This document shows, piece by piece, positions 51,637 to 61,322 of a DNA stretch of 64,000 bases. Location of the stretch: contig NZ_JAHZTC010000004.1 in assembly GCF_019599265.1 (NCBI RefSeq), positions 124,001 to 188,000 of the forward strand. Reading direction: 5' to 3'. How positions within the stretch are numbered: the stretch's first letter is position 1; every line of letters begins with the position of its first letter. The notes under the pieces are model-generated. The model was given only the letters and a program-made list of their open reading frames with translations, did not search any database and was not told where the DNA came from. The stretch comes from Pontibacter sp. HSC-14F20 (GTDB lineage Bacteria > Bacteroidota > Bacteroidia > Cytophagales > Hymenobacteraceae). The translations under genes were made by a program, and so were the position numbers.

Positions 51637-52038
51637 ATGGAAAAAGCAGCAGAGAAAAAAAGCAAGCGCAGTCAGCGCGACTACACCTTAGGCTTTAAAC
51701 TACAAGTGGTAGCCGAGGTAGAGCGAGGGGATCTGACCTACAAGCAAGCCCAGAAAAAGTACCGCATCCAGGGCAGAAGCACTGTGCTGGTTTGGCTTCG
51801 TAAGCACGGTCGCTTAACTTGGGACTACAATCCAAGCGCTATGCCCCAGACACCCAACCAACGCATCAAAGAACTAGAGGCCCTGCTGGCGGCTTCCGAG
51901 AAAAGAGCCCGGGAAGCCGAGCTCAAGGCCAGGCTGCTGGACACCATCATTGACGTGGCCGAGGGGCAGATGGGGATCCAGATCCGAAAAAAGCCTGTGG
52001 CGGGGCCCTCGAGCGGCTCCGCCAAAAAGAGCAAATAA
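51637..52038 (+). CDS. IS3-family transposase OrfA
   Basis: A 133-residue helix-turn-helix protein that binds the terminal repeats: SQRDYTLGFKLQVVAEVERG, then YKQAQKKYRIQGRSTVLVWL, followed by a Leu-zipper-like helix (QRIKELEALLAASEKRAREA). The first codons MEKAAEK are also kept in the deleted derivatives. Its frame overlaps orfB through the slippery site at 51987-51993, so it is made alone or fused to OrfB. Confidence 0.93.
   Translation: MEKAAEKKSKRSQRDYTLGFKLQVVAEVERGDLTYKQAQKKYRIQGRSTVLVWLRKHGRLTWDYNPSAMPQTPNQRIKELEALLAASEKRAREAELKARLLDTIIDVAEGQMGIQIRKKPVAGPSSGSAKKSK
51987..51993 (+). promoter_or_regulatory. Programmed -1 frameshift site A AAA AAG
   Basis: The heptamer A AAA AAG sits in the orfA reading frame as CGA-AAA-AAG. 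Slipping back one base moves into the orfB frame, which is open from here: the fused reading runs KKACGGALERLRQKEQISLS and continues into VACRLLGFSR. No stop intervenes. Confidence 0.85.
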
Positions 52039-52046
52039 GCCTTTCT

Positions 52047-52901
52047 GTGGCCTGCCGACTACTTGGCTTCAGCCGCCAGGCCTACTATCAGCGGCAGGCA
52101 AGAGTTCTGGAACAAAAGCAGATCGCCGATCAGCTCGTGGAGCTGGCGGAGCAAATCCGGATGCAGATGCCGCGCCTGGGCACCCGCAAGCTCTATCATC
52201 TCTTGCAGGAGCAGCTGCAGGTGGGACGAGACAAGCTCTTTACCATTCTAAGAGAAAGAGGCCTGCTGATCAAGCCTCGCAAGAGCTACCATAAAACGAC
52301 TGATTCAAAGCACTGGATGAAAAAGCACAGGAACCTGGTGGAGGGGCTCAAAATAGAGCGCCCCGAGCAGGTGTGGGCGGCAGACATCACCTACATCCCC
52401 ACCCGGGAAGGGCACAGCTACCTTTCGCTGGTCACGGACGCCTACTCTAAAAAGATCATGGGCTACCACCTCTCGGAGGACCTGCGGGCAGAGGGGCCCC
52501 TGCAGGCCCTGCGGATGGCTGTGGGCAAAAGAAAGTATGGGTTTCACCTGATCCACCATTCGGACCGGGGACTGCCCTACTGCGCTGCAGAGTACCAGCA
52601 GCTGCTGGAAAAGGCGCAGATAAGGCCGAGTATGACGGAAAAGTACGACCCCTACCAGAACGCGGTGGCCGAGCGGGTGAACGGCATTCTGAAGGATGAG
52701 TTTGCCCTCGAGCGGGGCTTTGCCCACCACCTGGAGGCCGTGGCAGTGATCCGAGAGTCAGTGGGCATCTACAACCGCCTCAGGCCCCATCTCTCGTGTC
52801 ATTTCCTGACACCTGAGCAGATGCACGCCCAGCAGGAACTAGAGGTGAAACAGTGGAAAAAGAAAACCTCCAACACAAACGCATTGGAGGTCTCAATTTA
52901 A
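52047..52901 (+). CDS. IS3-family transposase OrfB (DDE integrase domain)
   Basis: At least 284 residues from the GTG at 52047; the active form is probably the OrfAB fusion. The HTH_21-type region (LGTRKLYHLLQEQL) precedes the integrase core. Catalytic residues: Asp in WAADITYIPTREG, Asp in HHSDRGLPY, and Glu in QNAVAERVNGILKDEF. The ending SCHFLTPEQMHAQQELE is shared with the deleted derivatives. Confidence 0.93.
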   Translation: MACRLLGFSRQAYYQRQARVLEQKQIADQLVELAEQIRMQMPRLGTRKLYHLLQEQLQVGRDKLFTILRERGLLIKPRKSYHKTTDSKHWMKKHRNLVEGLKIERPEQVWAADITYIPTREGHSYLSLVTDAYSKKIMGYHLSEDLRAEGPLQALRMAVGKRKYGFHLIHHSDRGLPYCAAEYQQLLEKAQIRPSMTEKYDPYQNAVAERVNGILKDEFALERGFAHHLEAVAVIRESVGIYNRLRPHLSCHFLTPEQMHAQQELEVKQWKKKTSNTNALEVSI

Positions 52902-52960
52902 AAAGTAACTTCGTCTCAAAACCGTCAACTTATATCAGGACGAGACAAGGTATAGCAAAG

Positions 52961-54205
52961 TTAAATTTTCTTGTGTGCTTTCATGAAATCTTTCGCCTCT
53001 TTGTTGGCCGCATGTTTTTTATCGGTAGCATCCAGTACAATGCTATAATAGTGCTTTGCTGTTTTTAATTCGCGTTCCTGCTTCGCAATGCGGGCAAGGT
53101 TCAGATAAGAGTTGACAAAATAACCGGAATCACGCTCGTTGCTTATTTCAGCGAATGTGATAGAGCTCTGGTAGTAGGCTTTTGCCTTTTGGAAATCGCG
53201 GTACTTATTTTGGTTGATATAAGCCAGGATATAAGAAGCGTAGCGCCCACTAACGGCTTCGTAGCCCGGCATACGCCGATCGAGCTTGCTCAGAATATCA
53301 AGGCATACCCGCTCCGCCATCGTGAAATGACCCTGCACAAAAAGCGCACGTGCGTAGAAACGCTGGAAATAGGCATTGTTCGGGTATTTCTCCACAAGTC
53401 CCTTTACCAGATCCAGTGCCGCTTCCATGTTGCCTTCCTCATTGGCATATATCTTCATCAGGAAGAACTTGGCCTCTGTACCGGTATAGAAACCGTTATT
53501 TGCTACATAGCGCAATTGTTTTATACCTAGTCGCTTATCTCCGCTTGGGAAAAAGGCCAGTACCGGGCGCAGCATCTTGTAATTTTCGTGAATCCAGATG
53601 GAGTAGTAGTTAAAGAGTGCTTCACCAAACAGAAACTCGGGGCTCAGGCCGTTGCCGGCTTTGGCTTTCTCAAGGTACTCCAGCGATCGCTTACTGGCAA
53701 CGGTTGCTTTGCGCCAGTTGCTGCGTTCAGAATGTAGTCGACCAGCAAATCCATTAGCTGCTGAGAGGAAAAAGGCTGCTTCGTAATCTTTGTTATTCTG
53801 GTCATACAGCTTTTCAGCTTTCTGGATGGTAGAATCCATGTAAGCGAAAAACAGGTCGTCGTACTCCAGGGTTTGAATATTGGTAGGCACGATCTTCCAC
53901 CATTGGCTAAGACCCATCAGGAAATAAGGCAGCGGGTGGTTCGGGTAGCGGCGGCGTAGCGATTTAAATTGTTTCTCGGCCAGTTCGTACTTGAAGTTGT
54001 ACATGTTGTCCACGGCACCTTCCAGCTCGTACTGGATGTCTTTGTCCATCAGCAGCATGCCTTTGATGTTACCGGCCGCAGGAATCACCTCCACTGATTG
54101 TATCGTCACTTCTCTGATGGCTGTGTCAGACTGCGCCTTAGAGCCTTGGCTCAAAGCAAAGTGTGACAGGATGATACCGAGAAACGAAAGTACAATCTTA
54201 TTCAT
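52961..54205 (-). CDS. Exported tetratricopeptide-repeat protein
   Basis: A 414-residue protein with a signal peptide (KIVLSFLGIILSHFALSQG). TPR-like helix pairs run through most of it, for example YNFKYELAEKQFKSLRRRYP, then ALFVQGHFTMAERVCLDILS and YYQSSITFAEISNERDSGYF. Such periplasmic TPR proteins act as scaffolds in complexes; no partner is evident. The IS3 element is inserted 11 bp beyond its stop codon and does not break it. Confidence 0.8.
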   Translation of the reverse strand: MNKIVLSFLGIILSHFALSQGSKAQSDTAIREVTIQSVEVIPAAGNIKGMLLMDKDIQYELEGAVDNMYNFKYELAEKQFKSLRRRYPNHPLPYFLMGLSQWWKIVPTNIQTLEYDDLFFAYMDSTIQKAEKLYDQNNKDYEAAFFLSAANGFAGRLHSERSNWRKATVASKRSLEYLEKAKAGNGLSPEFLFGEALFNYYSIWIHENYKMLRPVLAFFPSGDKRLGIKQLRYVANNGFYTGTEAKFFLMKIYANEEGNMEAALDLVKGLVEKYPNNAYFQRFYARALFVQGHFTMAERVCLDILSKLDRRMPGYEAVSGRYASYILAYINQNKYRDFQKAKAYYQSSITFAEISNERDSGYFVNSYLNLARIAKQERELKTAKHYYSIVLDATDKKHAANKEAKDFMKAHKKI

Positions 54206-54315
54206 AGGTCAAAAGAAAAGTCCGGAGTGTCGTGCCAATAGCTCCTAATCTGGTGAACAGGTATTAAAAGTACAACAATTATATTAATTTTGAATTGATA
54301 CAAAAGAAATATTGC

Positions 54316-55230
54316 ATGAAACTTCTGAAACAACTCTGCAGCATACACGCACCGTCCGGCAACGAAAAAAAGCTATCCGATTTTCTGCTTAACTACATTG
54401 AAGAACAGAAAGTTCAGTGGAAACAACAACCTGTGGTAGTTTATGGAGAAGGTTTTCAGGATTGTATTTTGTTAATATTTGGCAAGCCCAGGACGGCCAT
54501 TTTTGCGCACATCGATACAATCGGCTTCACGGTGCGCTATGGCAGGCAGCTGGTAAAAATCGGTGGACCTGACTTGCAAACCGGTTATACGCTGGTGGGT
54601 GAGGACGCAAAGGGAAAAATTGAGTGTACGCTAGAGTTTGATGAAGACGAGCACGAGATTAGCTATAAGTACGAACGTGAGATAGAACGGGGGACAGAGC
54701 TTGTGTTTAAATGCGATTTCCGGGAAACAGAAGAAACCGTGCAATCCTGTTACCTCGACAACCGATTGGGGGTATGGAGCGCTTTACAAGTCGCTGAGAC
54801 TTTGGAAAATGGCATCATCGCGTTTAGTAGTTGGGAAGAGCATGGCGGGGGTTCGGTGGCCTACCTGGCAAAATACATCTCAGAGCGGTATGGCGTGCAT
54901 CAGGCACTTATCTCGGATATTACCTGGGTAACCGAAGGTGTAAAACCAGGAGAGGGTGTTGCAATTTCTATGCGCGACAGCCTGATACCCCGCAGGTCTT
55001 ATGTTGAGAAAATTATAGGTATAGCCAAAGACTCGGGTATACCTTATCAGTTGGAAGTAGAAGGTGCCGGCGGAAGTGATGCCAAGGAACTGCAGCACGG
55101 CCCATACCCCTGGGATTGGTGCTTCGTTGGTGCGCCCGAGGACAATGTGCACAGCCCAAATGAAATTGTTCACAAGAAAGACATTGAGAGCATGGTAGCG
55201 CTGTACAAGGAGTTGATGGTAAAGTTGTAG
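54316..55230 (+). CDS. M42-family aminopeptidase
   Basis: A 304-residue peptidase from the ATG at 54316; a TTG 21 bp earlier is possible but gives an atypical start. Metal-site motifs: [11 protein letters not shown] (His and Asp), [12 protein letters not shown] (Asp), [12 protein letters not shown] (catalytic Glu and metal Glu), and the C-terminal [20 protein letters not shown] (His). It should be a cytosolic di-zinc or di-cobalt aminopeptidase. The next gene starts 16 bp later on the same strand. Confidence 0.88.
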   Translation: MKLLKQLCSIHAPSGNEKKLSDFLLNYIEEQKVQWKQQPVVVYGEGFQDCILLIFGKPRTAIFAHIDTIGFTVRYGRQLVKIGGPDLQTGYTLVGEDAKGKIECTLEFDEDEHEISYKYEREIERGTELVFKCDFRETEETVQSCYLDNRLGVWSALQVAETLENGIIAFSSWEEHGGGSVAYLAKYISERYGVHQALISDITWVTEGVKPGEGVAISMRDSLIPRRSYVEKIIGIAKDSGIPYQLEVEGAGGSDAKELQHGPYPWDWCFVGAPEDNVHSPNEIVHKKDIESMVALYKELMVKL

Positions 55231-55246
55231 ACGAGTATAGGTTAGT

Positions 55247-56185
55247 GTGGCCAAAGATCATATGGAGCCAAAGAAGTGTGAGCTTAGTGAAGAGAAACTT
55301 GAAAAGATGCAGCAGGGTGGTATATATACTGTATGTTGTTTTGTAAGCGACTGTCCTTGTGAGGCTAAATCTGCCACATGCCCGCGAGGCTTTTTCTCAT
55401 TATTTATTCAGGCAATATATGGTATTGACTTAGCTCATCGCAATGGTCTTTCTTATTACATAGATTTTGGTAACCATCCTTACTTATATACTGACCCCTC
55501 AATAGAAAATCCTAATATTTGGAATTACTATTTTGAGCAGGGCAATTTAAGTGAAGGAGCTCTGGTTCATATAACAAGCAATTCGTTTAGAGAGGTTTAT
55601 CCGCTTCGTATTTGGAGACGTAAGCATTTCATTCGCATGCATGGCTTTGTACAGCAGCTTGTGTTCAAGAAAGAAATAGCACAAAAGCTGCTCGATAAAA
55701 AGGTTTTTTTTGATGCGAATAAGATTCTCGGCGTACAAATACGGCGAACCGATCATGGGAAAGAAATTGATCCTGTACCCACAGAGACATTTTTGAGTGA
55801 AATCGATAGAAGGCTTCATAAATATGACTACCTGTTTGTGTCTACAGATGACAACAGGACACTTAACTTGTTAAAGAAGAAGTATGGCAGTAAGCTGCTC
55901 ATTAATGATGTATTTCGCTCGGATAATGATGAAGCTGTTCATGCTAATTTAAAGTTTTTGAATCGCTATAAACTAGGCGAAGAGGCAATTTTGGATTGCT
56001 ACTGCTTATCCCTCTGCAGGCACGCTATCCTAATGCAGTCAAACATATCGTATGCAGCACTGCTTTTTAATCCTACACTTTCCTACACATTATTAGAAGT
56101 GGCACGGTTTAAAGATAGGTTCAAAAGGCGTGTTTACGCATGCTTAGATAGTATCTATACTCTGTTCCCTCTCGCTAAATTCTAA
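55247..56185 (+). CDS. Fucosyltransferase-like protein (NodZ/FUT8-type fold)
   Basis: About 312 residues from GTG at 55247 (ATG at 55262 would give 307). The central GVQIRRTDHGKEIDP holds the donor-binding Arg pair of alpha-1,6 and O-fucosyltransferases, followed by YLFVSTDDNRTLNLLKKKYG, the second donor-binding strand. It may add a sugar to surface glycans, possibly using the UDP-sugar background of this region only indirectly, since fucosyltransferases use GDP-fucose. The gene is markedly AT-rich compared with neighbours, suggesting transfer. Cys-rich N-terminus (CCFVSDCPCEAKSATC). Confidence 0.65.
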   Translation: MAKDHMEPKKCELSEEKLEKMQQGGIYTVCCFVSDCPCEAKSATCPRGFFSLFIQAIYGIDLAHRNGLSYYIDFGNHPYLYTDPSIENPNIWNYYFEQGNLSEGALVHITSNSFREVYPLRIWRRKHFIRMHGFVQQLVFKKEIAQKLLDKKVFFDANKILGVQIRRTDHGKEIDPVPTETFLSEIDRRLHKYDYLFVSTDDNRTLNLLKKKYGSKLLINDVFRSDNDEAVHANLKFLNRYKLGEEAILDCYCLSLCRHAILMQSNISYAALLFNPTLSYTLLEVARFKDRFKRRVYACLDSIYTLFPLAKF

Positions 56186-56455
56186 TCCTGACCCGTCTTT
56201 GCTACCTCGTTGACTACCAACTATAGTGGCCCTTTTGTGCCTTTTTATGTGTTAAGGGGAGATTTATTGGATGTGTATAATTCTCTTAAGTAAATTCCTC
56301 TGCAAAAGGCTTAGTAATAAGAGAATAAATGATGAATGATAAAAGTAGCTTTGAAAGCAAATATTTGGAAAAGTCAAATGAATAGGCTTTCTTTAATAGC
56401 TCTATATAGCAATTTTCCGAATCTGAACCCTTTTAACAAAACTAACTCTTACTGA

Positions 56456-58702
56456 ATGGAACCTATTCTCTACGCAATTCCTGGATTTGGTGTGGCAGCT
56501 CTCATCTATACCTTTATCAGGTCGGCCTGGGTAACGAAGCAAGCAGCAGGCAACGAACGCATGACGGAGATCGCCCGCCACATTTCCGATGGCGCAATGG
56601 CTTTCCTGAAGGCGGAATACAAAGTGCTTTTCTATTTCGTAATCATCGCCAGCATATTCCTTTTTTACCTGGGCTATACCGGTGAGAAATCACACTGGAC
56701 CATTGTACTAGCCTTTATCATGGGTGCTCTCTTTTCTGCCGTAGCTGGTTTTATAGGTATGCGCATTGCCACAAAGGCCAATGTGCGTACGGCAGAGGCA
56801 GCACGCTCAAGCTTGTCTCGCGCCCTTAGCGTATCGTTTGCGGGTGGTTCGGTAATGGGTATGGGCGTGGCTGGTCTGGCTGTACTGGGCCTGGGCTCGC
56901 TCTTTATCGTGCTTTACTACTTCTTTGTTCACAGTGTGAATGGCAGTGTGAATGGTCACGAAATGGAAGTGGCATTAGAAGTGCTCACCGGTTTCTCGCT
57001 GGGTGCTGAAAGTATTGCCCTTTTTGCGCGCGTTGGCGGTGGTATTTATACCAAAGCAGCCGACGTGGGTGCCGACTTAGTAGGTAAAGTAGAAGCAGGT
57101 ATACCAGAAGACGATCCGCGTAACCCCGCTACCATTGCAGATAACGTGGGTGATAACGTAGGCGACGTGGCAGGTATGGGAGCTGACCTTTTCGGTTCGT
57201 ATGTGGCTACTATTCTGGCAACGATGGTGCTGGGTCGTGAAGTAGTTTCTGAAGATAATTTCGGCGGCATGGCCCCGATCATCCTACCAATGTTTATCGC
57301 TGGCCTAGGTATCTTGTTCTCCCTGATCGGTATGCTGTTCATCCGGGTAAAAGAAGGCGGTGACGTGCAGGGTGCTCTAAACTTAGGAAACTGGATCTCT
57401 GTTGCCCTGACGGCGGTTGGCGCTTACTTCGCTATCCACTGGATGCTGCCGGAAAACATGAACCTGCGTAACTTCGAGTTTACTTCAAACGGTGTTTTTA
57501 TCGCTGTGATTGTAGGCCTGGTTGTAGGTACTTTGATGAGTATTATTACGGAATACTATACGGCCATGGGCAAAAAGCCTGTTAATTCGATTGTGCAGCA
57601 GTCGTCTACTGGTCACGCCACCAACATCATTGCGGGTCTGGCGGTAGGTATGCACTCTACAGTGTTGCCTATCATCGTGCTGGCTGCCGGTATCGTATTG
57701 TCTTATGCTTCTGCCGGTCTTTACGGTGTGGCTATTGCAGCAGCCGGTATGATGGCAACTACTGCCATGCAGCTGGCTATCGACGCATTCGGTCCTATTG
57801 CTGACAATGCCGGTGGTATAGCCGAAATGAGCGAGCTGCCAAAAGAAGTGCGCGGTCGTACCGATATTCTGGATGCCGTAGGGAACACCACGGCCGCTAC
57901 CGGTAAAGGCTTCGCGATTGCATCAGCGGCTCTAACCTCACTGGCCCTTTTTGCTGCTTTCGTAGGTATAGCCGGTATCGAATCCATTGACCTTTACAAA
58001 GCGCCTGTGCTGGCCGGCCTGTTTATCGGTGCCATGATTCCGTTCATCTTCTCGGCATTGTGTATTGCGGCAGTAGGCCGTGCGGCCATGGCTATGGTGC
58101 ATGAAGTGCGCCGCCAGTTCCGCGAAATTCCAGGTATCATGGAAGGCACAGGTCAGCCTGAATATGAAAAGTGTGTGGCCATCTCCACAAAAGCGGCTAT
58201 CCGTGAAATGATGTTGCCAGGTGCTATTGCCCTGATCGTGCCTGTGTTAGTGGGCTTTGGTTTCAGAGATGTATTTGCAGATACGCCTTCTGCCGAGATC
58301 CTAGGTGGTCTGCTGGCCGGTGTAACCGTGTCGGGTGTGCTGATGGCGATGTTCCAGTCCAACGCCGGTGGCGCCTGGGACAATGCCAAAAAGTCGTTTG
58401 AGAAAGGCGTAGAGATCAATGGCAAGATGGAGTATAAAGGCTCTGACGCCCACAAAGCTTCCGTAACGGGCGATACCGTAGGTGACCCGTTCAAAGACAC
58501 ATCCGGTCCTTCTATGAACATTCTGATCAAGCTGATGTCGATCGTGTCGTTGGTAATTGCACCTCACATAGCCACGGAGCGTACCCCGGCTATACCTGAA
58601 GAACCGAACCTGAACATGCAACTGGAGCATGAGGCGCCAGCTACCGGACAGGTCATTAATCCTGAAAATACAGTTGTTATAGCTGGGATTACAGCCAGAT
58701 AA
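56456..58702 (+). CDS. hppA: Membrane-bound ion-translocating pyrophosphatase, K+-dependent type
   Basis: A 748-residue membrane protein with about 16 hydrophobic segments. PPi-binding sequence: [20 protein letters not shown] and [20 protein letters not shown]. The segment [18 protein letters not shown] has Ala where K+-independent enzymes have Lys (GNTTKAT), so the K+-dependent class is indicated; that class includes both proton and sodium pumps. It couples pyrophosphate hydrolysis to ion export. Single gene with a terminator at 58725. Confidence 0.95.
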   Translation: MEPILYAIPGFGVAALIYTFIRSAWVTKQAAGNERMTEIARHISDGAMAFLKAEYKVLFYFVIIASIFLFYLGYTGEKSHWTIVLAFIMGALFSAVAGFIGMRIATKANVRTAEAARSSLSRALSVSFAGGSVMGMGVAGLAVLGLGSLFIVLYYFFVHSVNGSVNGHEMEVALEVLTGFSLGAESIALFARVGGGIYTKAADVGADLVGKVEAGIPEDDPRNPATIADNVGDNVGDVAGMGADLFGSYVATILATMVLGREVVSEDNFGGMAPIILPMFIAGLGILFSLIGMLFIRVKEGGDVQGALNLGNWISVALTAVGAYFAIHWMLPENMNLRNFEFTSNGVFIAVIVGLVVGTLMSIITEYYTAMGKKPVNSIVQQSSTGHATNIIAGLAVGMHSTVLPIIVLAAGIVLSYASAGLYGVAIAAAGMMATTAMQLAIDAFGPIADNAGGIAEMSELPKEVRGRTDILDAVGNTTAATGKGFAIASAALTSLALFAAFVGIAGIESIDLYKAPVLAGLFIGAMIPFIFSALCIAAVGRAAMAMVHEVRRQFREIPGIMEGTGQPEYEKCVAISTKAAIREMMLPGAIALIVPVLVGFGFRDVFADTPSAEILGGLLAGVTVSGVLMAMFQSNAGGAWDNAKKSFEKGVEINGKMEYKGSDAHKASVTGDTVGDPFKDTSGPSMNILIKLMSIVSLVIAPHIATERTPAIPEEPNLNMQLEHEAPATGQVINPENTVVIAGITAR

Positions 58703-58724
58703 CCTGTATATTACCTGTAGGTAT

Positions 58725-58756
58725 AAATAAGCCCATCCTTTCGGTTGGGCTTATTT
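58725..58756 (+). terminator. Terminator of hppA
   Basis: AAATAAGCCCA and TGGGCTTATTT (58725-58735, 58746-58756) form an 11-bp stem with a TCCTTTCGGT loop, followed by TTTA. Confidence 0.85.
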
Positions 58757-58800
58757 TTTATTATCCGTACCTTTGTTTACCAACAAGACCTATACGCTAT

Positions 58801-59343
58801 ATGGAGCCCCGCACCATTACGATACACGATTGTGAGTTCAGTACCTACATGTACGAAGAAGAAATCATTGCACGCATAGTGATGCTGGCAGAACAAATTG
58901 AGCAGGACTACGCTGGCAAGAATCCACTTTTTCTGGCCGTGTTGAACGGATCGTTCATGTTTACGGCCGACCTGATGAAGCGCATCAACATCCCATGCGA
59001 GATCTCGTTTATCCGCATGTCGTCTTACCAGGATATGCAGAGCACTGGGCAGGTAAAAGAGGTGCTGGGCCTGACAGATAACATCGAAGGGCGTGATGTG
59101 GTGGTCATTGAAGATATTGTGGATACGGGCCATACCATAAATGCGCTTTTGCAACAGCTGAACGAAAAGAATCCTTCATCCATCGAGGTTATTACCCTGC
59201 TTATGAAGCCGGAGTGCCTGCAGCATCAACTGGATGTGAAGTATGTTGCCAAATCTATACCGAACGATTTTGTGGTAGGCTACGGACTGGACTATAATGG
59301 CCTGGGCCGCAACCTGCGCGATATTTACAAAATTGTGTCTTAG
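58801..59343 (+). CDS. hpt: Hypoxanthine phosphoribosyltransferase
   Basis: A 180-residue enzyme. PRPP-binding motif VVVIEDIVDTGHTINALL; substrate-contact loop AVLNGSFMFTADLM and the flexible loop ISFIRMSSYQDMQSTGQV. It converts hypoxanthine and PRPP to IMP for purine salvage. It is followed by adk after 115 bp, a usual pairing of nucleotide genes in Bacteroidota. Confidence 0.95.
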   Translation: MEPRTITIHDCEFSTYMYEEEIIARIVMLAEQIEQDYAGKNPLFLAVLNGSFMFTADLMKRINIPCEISFIRMSSYQDMQSTGQVKEVLGLTDNIEGRDVVVIEDIVDTGHTINALLQQLNEKNPSSIEVITLLMKPECLQHQLDVKYVAKSIPNDFVVGYGLDYNGLGRNLRDIYKIVS

Positions 59344-59458
59344 AGAACCAGAGCTGGCAGAGGCATCAAGCACCGCACAGTACCAGGCGCGACTCAAAAA
59401 ATATTGAACAATACACCGATTTTATACTTAAATTTGTTTTTTATCATAAATCAAAGAT

Positions 59459-60046
59459 ATGCTCAACATCGTTTTGTTTGGCCCTCCTGGTGCTGGTAAA
59501 GGTACGCAAAGCCAAAAGCTGATAGATAAATATAACCTGATCCACCTTTCTACCGGCGATTTGCTTCGGTCAGAGATTGCCGCTGGTACTGAACTGGGGA
59601 TGAAAGCGAAGTCTCTGATGGATAACGGATTGCTGGTGCCCGACGAAGTGGTGATCGGCATGATCGAGAATAAAGTGAAGGAGCACAGCCACGCAGGTGG
59701 TTTTATCTTTGACGGCTTCCCTCGCACGGTACCTCAGGCGCAGGGGCTGGACAAGCTTTTGATGGATCATGGCACTGAAATCTCCTGCATGATCGCCCTG
59801 AAAGTGGACGATGAAGAGCTTACCAAGCGTCTATTGCTGCGTGGACAAACTTCCGGCCGTTCTGATGACCAGAATGAGGAACTGATTCGCAAGCGCATTC
59901 AGGAGTACAACACCAAAACCACGCCGGTGGCCGACTATTATGCCGGACAAGGCAAGTTCTGCGCAGTGGACGGAATCGGCGAGATCGAAGAAATTTTTGG
60001 TGAGATCTGCGAGCAGGTCGACACGCTGAAAGAAAAGCAGAAGTAA
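59459..60046 (+). CDS. adk: Adenylate kinase
   Basis: A 195-residue short-LID adenylate kinase. P-loop FGPPGAGKGTQSQKLI; AMP site STGDLLRSEI; FIFDGFPRT; LID RGQTSGRSDDQNEELIRKR without the zinc cysteines. It interconverts ATP, AMP and ADP. The ATG at 59459 is confirmed by the N-terminal beta strand MLNIVLF directly before the P-loop. Confidence 0.97.
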   Translation: MLNIVLFGPPGAGKGTQSQKLIDKYNLIHLSTGDLLRSEIAAGTELGMKAKSLMDNGLLVPDEVVIGMIENKVKEHSHAGGFIFDGFPRTVPQAQGLDKLLMDHGTEISCMIALKVDDEELTKRLLLRGQTSGRSDDQNEELIRKRIQEYNTKTTPVADYYAGQGKFCAVDGIGEIEEIFGEICEQVDTLKEKQK

Positions 60047-60080
60047 CATTCCGAAGCGGCTAACTTAGACTTCATACAGA

Positions 60081-60129
60081 AAGGTATAAGCAAACCGGAA
60101 CTTTGATGCTCCGGACTTGCTTATACCTT
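60081..60129 (+). terminator. Stem-loop between adk and obg made from the AGGTATA word
   Basis: AAGGTATAAGCAA pairs with TTGCTTATACCTT over 13 bp (60081-60093 and 60117-60129), with an inner CCGGA/TCCGG stem. It may terminate adk or control obg, whose inferred start is 30 bp further on. The following TATAATTTATAC is not a run of T. Confidence 0.6.
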
Positions 60130-60158
60130 ATAATTTATACCTATTAGCATTACTTGCA

Positions 60159-61151
60159 TTGGCTCAATCCAACTTTATTGATTACGTAAAAATCTGTTCC
60201 CGCTCCGGACACGGCGGTGCCGGTTCTGCACACCTGCACCGCGATAAACGCACCGCTATGGGAGGCCCAGACGGTGGCGACGGTGGCAGAGGAGGCCATA
60301 TTATCCTGCGCGGCAATTCCCAGTTGTGGACCTTGCTGCACCTGCAATACCGCAAGCACGTAATTGCCGAAAATGGTCTGGGCGGTGGCCCGAGTCACTC
60401 AACAGGTGCACAAGGCAAAGATGATGTGTTGGAAGTGCCACTCGGAACAATTGCCCGTAACGCCGAAACCGGCGAGTTCATGTGCGAGATTACCGAAGAC
60501 GGACAGGAGATTATCCTGACGCCGGGCGGACGTGGCGGCCTTGGCAATGCGCACTTTAAGTCACCGACCAACCAGACACCGCGCTATGCCCAGCCGGGTG
60601 AGCCAGGTATAGAGGAGTGGGTAATTCTGGAACTGAAACTTCTGGCCGATGTCGGCCTGGTAGGGTTCCCGAATGCCGGTAAATCTACCTTACTGTCTGT
60701 GGTATCGGCGGCCAAGCCGAAAATTGCAAATTATGCATTTACGACACTTGAGCCAAACCTGGGTGTAGTCGCTTACCGTGATTACCGGTCCTTTGTAATG
60801 GCCGATATTCCAGGTATCATCGAGGGTGCATCAGAAGGAAAAGGCCTTGGTCTGCGTTTCCTGCGCCACATCGAGCGTAACTCCATGCTCCTGTTTATGA
60901 TCTCATGCGACAGCCCGGATATAGCGGAGGAATATAAAATACTGGTGAACGAGCTGGAGACTTTTAATCCGGAGCTACTAGACAAGAAACGTATTCTGGC
61001 GATCACCAAAACCGATATGATCGATGATGAGCTGGAAGCGGAGATGCGTGAAACTTTGCCAAAGGATATTCCAGCGGTGTTTATCTCCAGCATGACGCAG
61101 AAAAATATTACGCAATTAAAAGATATGATTTGGTCAGCGCTCAACTCGTAG
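60159..61151 (+). CDS. obgE: Obg GTPase
   Basis: A 330-residue ribosome-associated GTPase. The start is placed at TTG 60159, giving [20 protein letters not shown], which matches the Obg consensus; longer open frame upstream runs through the hairpin and lacks conservation. Glycine-rich Obg fold ([19 protein letters not shown]) is followed by the G domain: [24 protein letters not shown]. It participates in large-subunit assembly and stress signalling. A TTG start is unusual and may reduce translation. Confidence 0.93.
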   Translation: MAQSNFIDYVKICSRSGHGGAGSAHLHRDKRTAMGGPDGGDGGRGGHIILRGNSQLWTLLHLQYRKHVIAENGLGGGPSHSTGAQGKDDVLEVPLGTIARNAETGEFMCEITEDGQEIILTPGGRGGLGNAHFKSPTNQTPRYAQPGEPGIEEWVILELKLLADVGLVGFPNAGKSTLLSVVSAAKPKIANYAFTTLEPNLGVVAYRDYRSFVMADIPGIIEGASEGKGLGLRFLRHIERNSMLLFMISCDSPDIAEEYKILVNELETFNPELLDKKRILAITKTDMIDDELEAEMRETLPKDIPAVFISSMTQKNITQLKDMIWSALNS

Positions 61152-61322
61152 TCCGTCAGTCTTCATACAAATACATATCGGTAGAGGCTGCAAGGCTTGC
61201 TACCGATTTTTTTTAGCAGCAGCATCTATCAATTAATAAATGCCAATCTGGCACAAAATCAGAATTGGCAAGACAATTGAAAAGACAAAATAGACCTATC
61301 AACCTATAATTCTTAAGGCATT

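Larger units (their letters stand above)
51596..52947 (+). mobile_element. Intact IS3-family insertion sequence, 1352 bp
   Basis: Terminal repeats begin TGTACCGTCCTAATATAGG at the left and, read inward from the right, TGTCTCGTCCTGATATAAG; both then give GTTGAC. A 3-bp direct repeat AGG flanks it (51593-51595 and 52948-52950). It carries overlapping orfA and orfB with a -1 frameshift site, the hallmark of the family. Both ORFs are complete and the catalytic triad is present, so it is likely active and could supply transposase to the two 419-bp derivatives. Confidence 0.93.

Noticed and set aside
56456..58702. K+-independent proton pyrophosphatase
   Set aside because: The diagnostic position reads GNTTAAT (Ala), not GNTTKAT (Lys).
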